From the NCBI RefSeq assembly GCF_900115045.1, contig NZ_FOVC01000001.1, positions 682,001 to 746,000 on the forward strand: a stretch of 64,000 bases of DNA. Reading direction: 5' to 3'. Each line of letters starts with the position of its first letter. Positions within the stretch are counted from its first letter, which is position 1. Source of the stretch: Izhakiella capsodis (lineage in GTDB: Bacteria > Pseudomonadota > Gammaproteobacteria > Enterobacterales > Enterobacteriaceae). A program made the position numbers and the translations under genes. The notes under the pieces are model-generated. The model was not told the DNA's origin, did not search any database, and was given only the letters and a program-made list of their open reading frames with translations. Below are positions 1 to 9,078 of the stretch, one piece after another.

Positions 1-59
1 GCTCTGCCTGTGCTGCCAGGACAGTAAAAAAAAGTAATGACAATAAGTATTTTTTTCAT
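1..59 (-). CDS. Possible start of a small exported protein, cut by the window edge
   Basis: An ATG at 57-59 on the minus strand opens a frame that runs off the window: Met-Lys-Lys, then a hydrophobic run (ILIVITFFYC), like the first half of a Sec signal peptide. No good ribosome binding site is visible upstream of it and only about 19 codons are present, so this may be chance. No function can be given. Confidence 0.25.
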   Translation of the reverse strand, partial: MKKILIVITFFYCPGSTGR

Positions 60-181
60 GATGCAGTATCGGTAAGCGTGGATCGTAAACTCACGGCAGG
101 TGTAGCCTCACGAGGGTGCGTGTTAGTGACTATGTCATATAATGCAGCCTTTTCAGTTGGATCCAAGTTCAATGCCTCATG

Positions 182-345
182 AACGGCTACCGCGAGTCTG
201 CTGCTCACCGGCCCCCACCGTTTGCCGGAGCGGAGTCGTGCAGATTACCTGTGCTGGCACTGCTGCATGAAAACTACAGTGAATTTGGCCCGCATATTGG
301 AAGCTGAAAATCTCAGGGGACGTCATGCTATTGTTATTTCAGTTA
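182..345 (+). mobile_element. Decayed ISNCY-type (IS1202-like) transposase fragment
   Basis: Three reading-frame pieces in succession recall one conserved stretch of ISNCY/IS1202-type transposases: a YRES..A piece and RLPERSRADY near 190-248, VLALLHENYSEFGP at 251-292, then LEAENLRGRHAIVISV from 297. In intact relatives these form one block (RLPE...VLAL..ERY.DFGPTLA.EKL...H). Here the frame shifts twice and the second piece ends in a stop, so the gene is dead. No terminal repeats were found. It sits just upstream of an AT-rich toxin-like gene, which fits acquired DNA. The family call rests on recalled motif similarity. Confidence 0.6.
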
Positions 346-400
346 TAAAACACTCAGAAAATATATGCTGTTCAAGAAAATAATCGATAAAAATGGTTTA

Positions 401-428
401 TTGATAGTAATGCAGGCACCGATATGTA
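401..428 (+). promoter_or_regulatory. Possible sigma-70 promoter of the toxin-like gene
   Basis: TTGATA at 401-406 and TATGTA at 423-428 are 16 bases apart and lie 34-61 bases before the ATG at 462. In AT-rich DNA such matches arise by chance. I looked for a hrp box (GGAACC-N16-CCAC type) in 1-461 and did not see one. Confidence 0.3.
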
Positions 429-461
429 ATTAATTCATTTTTATATGAAGGGTTATCAGGA

Positions 462-3383
462 ATGTCTGTATCAACATGTCAGCACAGGGTTTCAGCGGGA
501 TCTCACCAGAATAAGTTACACGATAGTATCAGGAGAAAAAGCATAAGATTGATACAGGGCATGAGGTTTGACAGCAGTTCAACCCCGGATGATATAGGTC
601 GCTTTGGATGCGATATCAGTAAGGTCACCAATTCTAGCGAAGTAATCAATCACGCATCTTATCAGGCTGTAGCTACACCTAAGAGCATTCTAGTTCCACT
701 AATAATGCTGCTGAGCCAAGTCAGGTTAACCGATAGCCAGTGTTTGTCAGAAAAAACAGCAATTATTTCTGACAAAGACAGCGACTTATACCCACTAATA
801 CCCCTAAATCCAGTGAGTTCAAATTACAGCAGCATATTTGATCCTGCTATGTATAATCGAGAATCGATTCACAGAAATAGTCATGTCCGACTCAGAAGAT
901 CATTAGCGGAAGATCACCCTACTCACTCCTATCCAGATTTCTATAAATCAATACCTGCCGATGCGAAACTAAAATCAGAGCATTTTGATTCAGACCGTAA
1001 TATACGGTATCAAGATCTCTCAGATAAAATGAAGAAAAATACCTACTCATATGCTATTCAATTCGCACTTCAAAAAATAGAAAACGATAAACAATTAAAT
1101 AAAAAAATTAGAGATATGGCTTATTTGACCCGAATAGGTTCAAAAAAACTTATTCCTGTAGATTTAAAAGGCTGCAAGATAAATAATGCACTTTTCCTTC
1201 CAGATAGTCTCAACGCTAAGTCTGGCATTCTTATTTCTTTGAATTCTGAAAAGCTTTACAATTACGTCGAGAGCGGAAAGGATCTTCCAGATGATATCAG
1301 GGAGGGAATGCCTTATCTGGCATCTATTCCAAAAATTAAATTTCGTGACTCTAATGCTCCAGGAACTATAGATATATATTACGAGAGCTGCGATATTTTT
1401 TTAAATACAATGAGGCAAAGTGAAAAATTTTTCAATAACTATTTCAACCAAGACAATTCAAAGCCAATGAGCATTGAAGAAATTTCTGAATATCTCACTA
1501 ATATTATCGAAAAAGATTATTTGCTTAAAAATAAGGAAATAGTAAACGACTCATTGATTTTAAGAGCTATTGCTGGAGCTCACATCCCTGTATCAGAAGT
1601 CAGTATAGCCGAGAAAAGCTATCATCTTGAATTAACATTAGATTACTTAACTCCCCAAAATTACCTGCGATCATTCGCCAGACCCTTTTCCATTCTCAGT
1701 GGAGAGATGCAGTTGGTATCCAGCTCCCTTAAGGGGGAAACAGTACAAGAAACTGATGCAAATGTTCATCAGGCTGAGTATATAGGGAGTTGGGTTGATG
1801 TGAGTGTAGGGGCAATCACTTCGTTTACGCCAGTAGGATTTGTTGTTAACTCCTTGCAGGCAGCTGCGGAAATCGCCGCAGACGTGGCGGAAGGAAAGGA
1901 ACTGGATCCCTTAGCGGTATCTGCTCTGGTTGTTGGGAGTATACCTGGCGGTAAAATAGCCGCTAAAGTGGCAAAGTTTACCTCGATTGGTGGAAGTGCA
2001 GTTAAATACGGACTTATGGTGAGTAACAAATTCTTAGATCTCGGGATCTTAGCAGAAAGTATCAAAACAGCTCTGGACACTGGTGAGCCACTTGCTATTT
2101 ACCAGGCATTTCTGACCAGCGGCCTTAGCGTATCTGACTCTTATCATATGACTCGTAATATATGTGAAAAATATCCAAGTACAGAGATTATCCAGCATAT
2201 GGATGAACCAAATCTTTTAGAACACTTGGGAATGATACAAAATAATTCACCGGTCTATTCTTTAACGGTTGATATGGCTGTACGCTCATTCATGTTCGGT
2301 GAGGAAATGTTGTTTGGACGAATAGAAAAAGGCGAAATTTTTGTATCACGTGATGGTGGTGTCACCTGGCGTAAGGGAAGTAAGATTCATTTGTTAGCAT
2401 ATAGGCTACAAAATGCTGGGGGTAGAAAAAATAAGCCAATCGAAAGGATTGAGAACATGAGTAAAAATCATGCAAGAGAAATACGCTCACTGGTTTGGGC
2501 ATCAAGAGTTAAAGCAATAAAGTGTCAGAGAAGAGCCCTGAAAATCCTAGAAAGTCGAAAGGAAAATGACATAGCTAATGTAAAAACTATATTTGATATA
2601 TTTATTGGCAAACCTACTGACGACATTAAATATTCTATTTTTAAAGAGAAAACAAAAAAACTGATCAAAAGCCAAATTAAAGTCTTGAGTAAATTCAGAT
2701 TTTCAAAAGAAATGATATATCAGGGTGGATTCAAAGAATCTCAACCCAGCCGTATATTTGAAACGCAGTATGTGGCTGGTGCTGAGAGTAGTGAGCATAC
2801 TCCCATCACAATCACGGTGTTCGCAGGCAGTCTTGTTGAGACGAATAACCGATTGGGATATTCAAAGGGAAAATTCGAAAGCTTTATTTCTACGGCTCTG
2901 ATCCATGAAAGTTATCATATTCTTACCAAGAAATCACCTGACATATGTTATCCAAGACTTTACGAAGATAAATTAGATATATCTGCGATCGCAAAGTTGA
3001 CTTCACCATTATTACGGAAACTGAGGATTAAAGTCTCATTAGCAAACACCGATTCAATTACGAAGGCATTTGATAACGGTTGGGGTAGTGAAAAAATTCC
3101 TGATATCATTAAAGATGAAAACTTAGCCCTTAGAGAGCAGAAGTTAAAGAGTCTGGTTAACGAAAGGCTATCTCTCGCAGATGAGAATGTCTGGATGAAT
3201 CCAGATAATACAGCTTACATGATTACATTACTGAGCTATCTCTATGAAGATGTGTCTAAATTCAAAAGTTTTATTAATCGCTATGAAGTTTGGATAGGAA
3301 ATATAAAAGAACCACTACCCTGGAGCTTCAGCGATGTTGCCGATGATACCAGGATGGTATTCAAATACGCTGATCATGCTTAA
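462..3383 (+). CDS. Putative zinc metalloprotease toxin or effector (973 aa)
   Basis: I do not recognise a named family. Near the C-terminus an HExxH zincin motif, LIHESYHIL, puts the zinc and catalytic residues at H815, E816 and H819. A single Asp-box (SRDGGVTW, residues 629-636) lies upstream of it. The N-terminal 110 residues are Ser-rich and polar. The middle (about 440-510) holds Gly/Ala/Val-rich segments with a PGGKIAAKVAKF stretch, like the membrane-interacting part of large bacterial toxins. There is no obvious Sec signal. Start: ATG after GAAGGG with about 10 bases of spacing. The gene is clearly more AT-rich than the nar genes and has a dead transposase upstream, so it was probably acquired. 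No immunity or chaperone gene is visible next to it. Secretion route and target are unknown; the protease call rests on one short motif. Confidence 0.6.
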   Translation: MSVSTCQHRVSAGSHQNKLHDSIRRKSIRLIQGMRFDSSSTPDDIGRFGCDISKVTNSSEVINHASYQAVATPKSILVPLIMLLSQVRLTDSQCLSEKTAIISDKDSDLYPLIPLNPVSSNYSSIFDPAMYNRESIHRNSHVRLRRSLAEDHPTHSYPDFYKSIPADAKLKSEHFDSDRNIRYQDLSDKMKKNTYSYAIQFALQKIENDKQLNKKIRDMAYLTRIGSKKLIPVDLKGCKINNALFLPDSLNAKSGILISLNSEKLYNYVESGKDLPDDIREGMPYLASIPKIKFRDSNAPGTIDIYYESCDIFLNTMRQSEKFFNNYFNQDNSKPMSIEEISEYLTNIIEKDYLLKNKEIVNDSLILRAIAGAHIPVSEVSIAEKSYHLELTLDYLTPQNYLRSFARPFSILSGEMQLVSSSLKGETVQETDANVHQAEYIGSWVDVSVGAITSFTPVGFVVNSLQAAAEIAADVAEGKELDPLAVSALVVGSIPGGKIAAKVAKFTSIGGSAVKYGLMVSNKFLDLGILAESIKTALDTGEPLAIYQAFLTSGLSVSDSYHMTRNICEKYPSTEIIQHMDEPNLLEHLGMIQNNSPVYSLTVDMAVRSFMFGEEMLFGRIEKGEIFVSRDGGVTWRKGSKIHLLAYRLQNAGGRKNKPIERIENMSKNHAREIRSLVWASRVKAIKCQRRALKILESRKENDIANVKTIFDIFIGKPTDDIKYSIFKEKTKKLIKSQIKVLSKFRFSKEMIYQGGFKESQPSRIFETQYVAGAESSEHTPITITVFAGSLVETNNRLGYSKGKFESFISTALIHESYHILTKKSPDICYPRLYEDKLDISAIAKLTSPLLRKLRIKVSLANTDSITKAFDNGWGSEKIPDIIKDENLALREQKLKSLVNERLSLADENVWMNPDNTAYMITLLSYLYEDVSKFKSFINRYEVWIGNIKEPLPWSFSDVADDTRMVFKYADHA

Positions 3384-3423
3384 CGTAATTCTCTAAAAAG
3401 CCATTATTTTTATCTGCGCCAAC

Positions 3424-4535
3424 TCAAGTCAACTCTTCTGAAACCCGATCGCGAGCATTGGCACGAAGAGATTGATTAACATTCATATATACCTCTTCTA
3501 CCCTGATGGCAGTAATTCCTTCATTTTTGTCGTCAGGAACCACCATCCGATGCAGATGCAGATCCTGAATCGGTGCGGCTCCGGCTGTGGAAGCACTGCC
3601 GAACAGAGTGACTACCGGCGTTTTCAACGCGACGGCAACGTGCAATGGGCCGGTATCACCGACGACCAGACAGGAAAAGCTGGCAATACATGCTGCGAGC
3701 TGTTTTAAATTAGTTTTTCCGGCCAGATTGCGTACGTTCTCTCGTCCGTCATCCAGGCCGTCGATAATGCTCTGGTTTAGCGCCCTCTCATTCGTCCCGC
3801 CAATCAGTACAATATCCACCTGCGGATGCTGAGCAAGCAGCATCTGAATTAGCCGGGTGAACTTTTCGGCCGGCCAGCAGCGCTCAGGACTTGATGCGCC
3901 GGCATGTATGCCAATGATCGGTTTTGTGGGTTGCTCTGCGGTAAAAGGTGCGGGAAGGAACATCGCTTTTGACGGCGTGTTAATACCAACTAAATTAAGC
4001 AGACGGGCTTTCTGCTCAATAAAGTGGATGCCACCTTGCTCACGATGGTCATAGTGTGCGGACAAAAAGCGAGCCAGTGCAAAATTCTTTCTGCCGTGAT
4101 AATCATTGAAGTAAACATCTTTGATGATATAGGTCGAGAATGCCATTGAGGCAGCCATGATGTCATAGGGTGTAGCGCATGAAGGATAAAGGTTGCATCA
4201 ACCTTGTGTCGACGTAAAGTCGCGGCGACTCTTATGACGCTGTTTACTTTCCCGTTCCAAAAAATAATTTCATCGAACAGTCCGCTTCCTGCAACCAGTG
4301 CCTCATTACGTTGATTAATAACCAGCAGCAACTTTGCATGTGGCCAGCGCGCCTTGATTGCACCCATTGCCGGGGTATTTAAGATGAAATCACCGAGTGC
4401 GGTAGTGGAGAAAATTGCAATAGTGTTAATAATATGTTGTTCATCAAAGCGGGTAATTTTTTTTACTTTATAGCCGGTAACCTTCCAGATATTGAGGAAA
4501 AAAACCGCTGCTAGTTGTTTTGCAATCTTACCCAT
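3424..4535 (-). pseudogene. Frameshifted glycosyltransferase family 9 (LPS heptosyltransferase-like)
   Basis: Two minus-strand frames together make one GT9 protein of about 370 residues. The upstream part (from 4535) carries the N-terminal Rossmann half (IAIFSTTALGDFILNTPAMGAIKARWP). The downstream part (to 3424) has the nucleotide-sugar half (IGIHAGASSPERCWPAEKF; VVGDTGPLHVAVALKTPVVTLFG). The break lies around 4160-4172: the first frame reads FILHALHP then goes off, while the second picks up with DIMAASMAFSTY, so one base is missing. Members transfer heptose from ADP-heptose to the LPS core on the inner membrane. No other LPS genes are adjacent. It may be a true pseudogene or a sequencing error; the rest of both halves is well preserved, which suggests a recent event. 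Confidence 0.8.
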
Positions 4536-4749
4536 AGATCCTCGCCGCCGCCATTTTAGCCGATCCGGACATTAACATCCTTATGCCCCTTTTTTTGAAG
4601 AGAAATAATAGCAGATTGATTTAGCGCCCAACTAATTTTATCGAGATATTATTTGCTTGCGTTTAAAAGAGAGTGTCACGTTTATCACTGCCCTCCCCTT
4701 AATCAGAATTAACACCGGACAGTGATGAGTAATAAACGAACATGCAGGA

Positions 4750-5577
4750 TCAGTGACTGTTCAATGAAGAAGATGACGTTGTTGCTGTATCTGGCTCAGG
4801 AACTGTGGCCTGCGCGGAATGCGCCGATTCAGCTGTTTGCGGCGTGGCGCTTTCGGAATTATCAGAAGATGTGCCGGGAGCACTTGTCATGCTGTTAGCC
4901 GTGTTGGAACCCATTCCTGGCGTATTCGTTATCTCTGCGGCACCTGGCGTTGTGACGACCGCTGTCGGAGGTTGTTCTGTCGTTGCTGATGGCGTGTACG
5001 CTGGCACTGGTGTTACGGCAGCGGGGCTCTGATTTATATCGGCAGCTGTGGTGTTGCCTGGGGTAGTTTGTGCTGAGTTTAGTGGTGGCGTGATGCTCGT
5101 TGTTGCCTGAGGGGTGTCGCCATCGGCGCTCAGGTTCTGATTTGAGTTTGCCGGAGCCGGTTTAACGGCAGGGGCTGGCGACGGAACGGGTGTTGAGCCC
5201 GTTATCGTGAACCCGTATTGGTTACTGGTCACCGCGTAGGTAACATCCTGCACTGCGTGGGTATTGGTGATGATGTCAACCGGCTTAACGGTGACGCGAC
5301 CATAGTTGAACAGCGTAGAAACGTAACCACCAATCTGATGCTTACCGGCCTTCAAATTAATATCCCGACTTTCGCCTGCCGGGAGTATTCCGACTTCTTT
5401 ACCATCCACCGTTAAAAAAATACGGGACCCATCATCAGCGCGGGTTAGGAGGTGAGTGATATGAACACGTGTTGGCCCTGAGAAAGCCTCGCTGGCGTCA
5501 TCGACGGCAGGCTTGGGGGTGCAGCCAAAGAGGAGTATTGTGGCGGGGATGCCAGCCAGCATTAAGCGCATGTGCAT
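4750..5577 (-). CDS. Lipoprotein with PEGA-like domain and long Pro/Thr/Ser-rich tail
   Basis: The N-terminus is a lipoprotein signal, with hydrophobic MLAGIPATILLFGC and lipidation at Cys19. Residues about 35-120 look like a small beta-sandwich of PEGA type (FLTVDGKEVGILPAGE...INLKAGKHQIGGYV), a module common in surface-anchored proteins. Residues about 130-275 are low complexity (Pro, Thr, Ser, Ala), probably an extended linker or spacer. No closer family is recognised. It stands alone on the minus strand between the broken glycosyltransferase and yeaO. The start is uncertain (MHM or the second Met), because the ribosome binding site is weak. The tail length probably varies between strains. 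Confidence 0.6.
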   Translation of the reverse strand: MHMRLMLAGIPATILLFGCTPKPAVDDASEAFSGPTRVHITHLLTRADDGSRIFLTVDGKEVGILPAGESRDINLKAGKHQIGGYVSTLFNYGRVTVKPVDIITNTHAVQDVTYAVTSNQYGFTITGSTPVPSPAPAVKPAPANSNQNLSADGDTPQATTSITPPLNSAQTTPGNTTAADINQSPAAVTPVPAYTPSATTEQPPTAVVTTPGAAEITNTPGMGSNTANSMTSAPGTSSDNSESATPQTAESAHSAQATVPEPDTATTSSSSLNSH

Positions 5578-5723
5578 GCTGAAAACAAGCCTCTATAAAA
5601 TACGAAAGCGTTATTGTAACCAACGTCATGTTTGGTTAACAGCAAGTTAATATTAAGCTTTTTCCCCAAAATTGTAAGGAAGCGTGGCCGTATGGCGCAA
5701 ATAAGCGTGCTAAAAGCGATAGA

Positions 5724-6089
5724 TTATGAAAGGGGCCAGAGCGGCTGAGTTTCAAGAAACTTTTTTAACACCAGCGCATGATTATGCTGGGTGTCACTGC
5801 TGGCGTATAACAACGTTACCGTCCCCTTCTCTGCAGTGGCAACCAGTGGCAGCCAGCAGCTGCGATCAAGCGCATACAGCTCTTGCCTGTAGGCCACACT
5901 AAAGGAGGAAAAGTCAATCAGCTGTCGATGTAACGCTAAGCGCAAATCTGCTGATGGCGCCAGATTTTTCAACCATCCATCCAGCACTAAATCAACTTTT
6001 TTGATACCACGGGGCCAGAGTCTGTCGATCAGCACCCGGTAGCCGTCGCTTTTTTCCACAATCTGATAAACACGTTTGCACTGAAACAA
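5724..6089 (-). CDS. yeaO: DUF488 family protein, YeaO-like
   Basis: The 121 residues follow E. coli YeaO closely: QCKRVYQIVEKSDGYRVLIDRLWPRGIKK at the start and a C-terminal HNHALVLKKFL. The length is that of the family (115-120). DUF488 proteins are small, cytosolic and of unproven function; the DRLWPRG motif is the family signature. The start is a TTG preceded by GGAGGG with about 7 bases of spacing, which fits better than any downstream ATG. It lies 93 bases downstream of narI on the same strand, so readthrough from the nar operon is possible, though the spacing suggests its own promoter. Confidence 0.85.
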   Translation of the reverse strand: MFQCKRVYQIVEKSDGYRVLIDRLWPRGIKKVDLVLDGWLKNLAPSADLRLALHRQLIDFSSFSVAYRQELYALDRSCWLPLVATAEKGTVTLLYASSDTQHNHALVLKKFLETQPLWPLS

Positions 6090-6182
6090 CGTCGTCCCTC
6101 CATTGATCTCTTTTTCTAAATTACCGCCCTTTAAATGCGGCCAGTCGTCAGCCTGATTGAACTTGCGACCGGCCAGGACAGG

Positions 6183-6866
6183 TTATTTACGCAACCTCAC
6201 CACCTGGTAGCGGCGAGTAAGATACTCCACCGGCGCGCTCCAGATATGCACCAGCCGCGTGAACGGAAATAGCAGGAACAGTGTCATGCCCAGAACCATA
6301 TGCACCCGATAGATGAGATCCACGCCTTGAAGATGCGCGGCAGCATCGCCGTGGAAAGTTACTATCGACTGCGCCCAGCCGACCAGCTTCATCATTTCGC
6401 TACCGTCCATATGCTGCGCCGAGAAGTGGATGGTAATCAGCCCCAGCGACGCCTGAATAAGCAGCAGTGACAGGATCAAAATATCTGCAGTGCTGGAGGT
6501 AGAACGAACGCGGGCGTTGAACAGGCGTCGATACAACAGCATCAGCCCGCCCACTAACGTCATTGCGCCGCAAATGCCCCCGGCAATCATTGCCAGCTTT
6601 TGCTTGGTGGCGATCGGCAAAAAGCGCTCATACATCCAGTGCGGTGTCAGCAGGCCAAAGAAGTGGCCAAACAAAATGCCAAGGATGCCGATGTGGAACA
6701 AGTTGGAAGCAAGGCGCATTCCTTTACGGCTCATTAACTGGCTGGACCCTGCACGCCAGCTGTACTGACCGTAATCATAACGAACCCAACTGCCGATTAA
6801 AAAAACGCTGCCGGCAATATACGGGTAGATGTCGAAGAAAAAAAGCGTTAGAAAATGCGACATCAC
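6183..6866 (-). CDS. narI: Respiratory nitrate reductase gamma subunit (cytochrome b)
   Basis: NarI is the membrane subunit that takes electrons from the quinol pool through two hemes b and passes them to NarH. The 227 residues give five membrane spans. The heme-ligand histidines are visible: H58 and H68 in LFHIGILGILFGHFFG, and the pair in YRVHMVLGMTLFLLFPFTRLVHIW near the C-terminus (E. coli H56, H66, H187, H205). It is the last gene of narKGHJI and its start overlaps the narJ stop by 4 bases (ATGA), so the two are translationally coupled. Confidence 0.96.
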   Translation of the reverse strand: MMSHFLTLFFFDIYPYIAGSVFLIGSWVRYDYGQYSWRAGSSQLMSRKGMRLASNLFHIGILGILFGHFFGLLTPHWMYERFLPIATKQKLAMIAGGICGAMTLVGGLMLLYRRLFNARVRSTSSTADILILSLLLIQASLGLITIHFSAQHMDGSEMMKLVGWAQSIVTFHGDAAAHLQGVDLIYRVHMVLGMTLFLLFPFTRLVHIWSAPVEYLTRRYQVVRLRK

Positions 6867-7546
6867 TGACCTCCTGACGTCAGGTTTAAATACTGCACCG
6901 CAGGTTGTCGGGCGAAACGTCGTTGATGCTGCTGCTGTGCACTATCGCACCCCCCGCTTTCACTCAGAAAACGCACCTGTTCCTCTTGCCACACTGCATC
7001 AAGCGCTGCCGGTGACCGATCATCACCTTCCTGGTGAACTTGTTTATTCAACTGCTCACTGTCAGCCTGGTAATCTATCCAGGCTAAAAGCTCTGCAAAA
7101 AGCGCAGCATACTGGCTGTTCTGATGACGCAAGCGTGCGGTGATCAGCGCCAGAATCGGCGCAATATCGTCAATACCCTGGCGGGCATCCTTCTCCGGCT
7201 GAACGCTGAGATACTCCAGATACAGCGGTAGATAATCCGGCAGCTCGCGCTCACTCAGAACCAGCCCGGCCTGCTCATAGCAGCTAAGCAAATCGACCAT
7301 CGCCTGACCGCGATCGCGTGACTCTCCGTGAACGTGCTCGAACAACAGCAGTGACGTGGCGCGCCCGCGTTCAAATTGTGCCACCCAACGCGCTTCAGCT
7401 TCCAGCTGAGGGAGCGCGCAAAGTTCATCAATGAAAAGCTTCAGCTGCGGCAGCTGTTCACAAGCCTGCGTCAACTCCTGTTGGTGCTGCCAGATAGCTT
7501 GTTGTGGATAGTCCATCAGCAGCGAAATGACTTTTAATCGTTTCAT
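6863..7546 (-). CDS. narJ: Nitrate reductase molybdenum cofactor assembly chaperone
   Basis: NarJ is the dedicated chaperone (TorD/DmsD/NarJ superfamily) that binds apo-NarG and helps insert the Mo-bis-MGD cofactor; it is not part of the final enzyme. The protein starts MKRLKVISLLMDYPQQAIW and keeps the family's acidic helical core, including LPDYLPLYLEYLSV. Its 227 residues are slightly shorter than E. coli NarJ (236), the difference lying in a variable Gln-rich C-terminus. The narH stop and narJ start share a base (TAATG), and it overlaps narI by 4 bases. Confidence 0.95.
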   Translation of the reverse strand: MKRLKVISLLMDYPQQAIWQHQQELTQACEQLPQLKLFIDELCALPQLEAEARWVAQFERGRATSLLLFEHVHGESRDRGQAMVDLLSCYEQAGLVLSERELPDYLPLYLEYLSVQPEKDARQGIDDIAPILALITARLRHQNSQYAALFAELLAWIDYQADSEQLNKQVHQEGDDRSPAALDAVWQEEQVRFLSESGGCDSAQQQHQRRFARQPAVQYLNLTSGGQ

Positions 7547-9078
7547 TATCGGCTCCCGTCCTTTGCCTCGATTTCTATTGCATCGATACGGCGGCTATTG
7601 AACAGGTTGAAGCGGGTGTCACTACCGTGGCAGCCATCACCAAAACTGAATCCGCAGCCGTTACGTTCGGGGAAGGCATCACGTGCCAGCTCACGGTGCG
7701 AAGAGGGAACGACATAGCGATCTTCATAGTTGGCGATAGCCAGATAGCGGTACATCTCTTCAGCCTGGGCGACAGTAAGCCCGGTCTGTTGTAGTGCCCT
7801 GGTGTCGTCTATACCCTCCACGCTCTGGGCGCGTTTATAGTGACGCATGGCCATCAGGCGCTCCAGGGCCAGCTTCACGGGCTTTTCATCGCCAGCCGTC
7901 AGCAGATTGGCCAGATAGCGCATAGGAATACGCAGTGCGCTAACATCAGGCAACACGCCGTGATTCGACAAATTACCGGCATCCGCCTGTGACTGCACCG
8001 GGGATAACGGCGGCACATACCATACCATTGGTAGCGTGCGGTATTCCGGATGCAGCGGCAATGCCAGTTGCCAGTCGACCGCCATCTTGTAAACCGGGGA
8101 GTGCTGCGCGGCTTCAATAACGCTCCACGGAATACCTTGCTTTTCTGCTTCAGCGATCACCTGCGGATCGTGCGGATCGAGGAAAATATCCAGCTGGCGC
8201 TGATAGAGATCCTGTTCATGTTCAGTACTGGCGGCGTCAGCAATGCGATCAGCGTCGTACAGCAGTACGCCCAGATAGCGAATGCGTCCGACACAGGTTT
8301 CTGAACAAACGGTGGGCATGCCGCTTTCAATACGTGGATAGCAGAAAATACATTTTTCTGACTTACCGCTTTTCCAGTTGAAGTAGATTTTTTTATACGG
8401 GCAGCCGCTGATACACATACGCCAGCCGCGACATTTATCCTGGTCAATCAGTACGATGCCATCTTCTTCACGTTTGTAAATCGCACCGCTTGGACAGGTT
8501 GCTGCGCAGGCAGGATTGAGACAGTGTTCACAAAGACGCGGCAGATACATCATAAACGTCTGTTCGAACTGGCCGTAAATTTCGCGTTCAATACCAGCAA
8601 AGTTGCTGTCAGCGCTGCGCTTAGTGAACTCGCCGCCAAGAATCTCTTCCCAGTTTGGTCCCCCCTGCACTTTTTCCATACGCTCACCGGTGAGCAGGGA
8701 GCGCGGACGTGCAATCGGTTGATGCTTTCCTTTAGGCGCGTTTTGTAAGTGCTGGTAATCGAAAGTATAGGGCTCGTAGTAATCATCAATCTCCGGCATT
8801 ACCGGGTTAGCGAAGATGTTATGCAGTACGCCGACTTTACTGCCGAGGCGTGGCTGCAAACGACCGTTAATTTTACGTATCCAGCCGCCCTTCCATTTCT
8901 CCTGGTCTTCCCATGCGTGGGGATAGCCGACGCCGGGTTTACTTTCTACGTTGTTAAACCAGGCATATTCCATACCTTCACGACTGGTCCAGACATTTTT
9001 ACAGGTAACGGAACAGGTGTGACAGCCTATGCATTTATCGAGATTGAGCACCATGCCCACTTGAGATCGAATTTTCAT
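7546..9078 (-). CDS. narH: Respiratory nitrate reductase beta subunit (iron-sulfur)
   Basis: NarH carries the chain of iron-sulfur clusters between NarI hemes and NarG. The first ligand set is C16, C19, C22 and C26 (CIGCHTCSVTCKNVW). Others are in CEHCLNPACAATCPSGA, CRGWRMCISGCPYKK and KCIFCYPRIESG. In CRGWRMC a Trp replaces the second Cys, which is the family hallmark of the [3Fe-4S] cluster. The 510 residues compare with 512 in E. coli. The narG stop and narH start overlap by one base (TGATG), so the subunits should be made in equal amounts. It faces the cytoplasm. Confidence 0.97.
   Translation of the reverse strand: MKIRSQVGMVLNLDKCIGCHTCSVTCKNVWTSREGMEYAWFNNVESKPGVGYPHAWEDQEKWKGGWIRKINGRLQPRLGSKVGVLHNIFANPVMPEIDDYYEPYTFDYQHLQNAPKGKHQPIARPRSLLTGERMEKVQGGPNWEEILGGEFTKRSADSNFAGIEREIYGQFEQTFMMYLPRLCEHCLNPACAATCPSGAIYKREEDGIVLIDQDKCRGWRMCISGCPYKKIYFNWKSGKSEKCIFCYPRIESGMPTVCSETCVGRIRYLGVLLYDADRIADAASTEHEQDLYQRQLDIFLDPHDPQVIAEAEKQGIPWSVIEAAQHSPVYKMAVDWQLALPLHPEYRTLPMVWYVPPLSPVQSQADAGNLSNHGVLPDVSALRIPMRYLANLLTAGDEKPVKLALERLMAMRHYKRAQSVEGIDDTRALQQTGLTVAQAEEMYRYLAIANYEDRYVVPSSHRELARDAFPERNGCGFSFGDGCHGSDTRFNLFNSRRIDAIEIEAKDGSR

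Noticed and set aside
1..461. A hrp box or other type III promoter before the toxin-like gene
   Set aside because: No GGAACC with a correctly spaced CCAC was found by eye.
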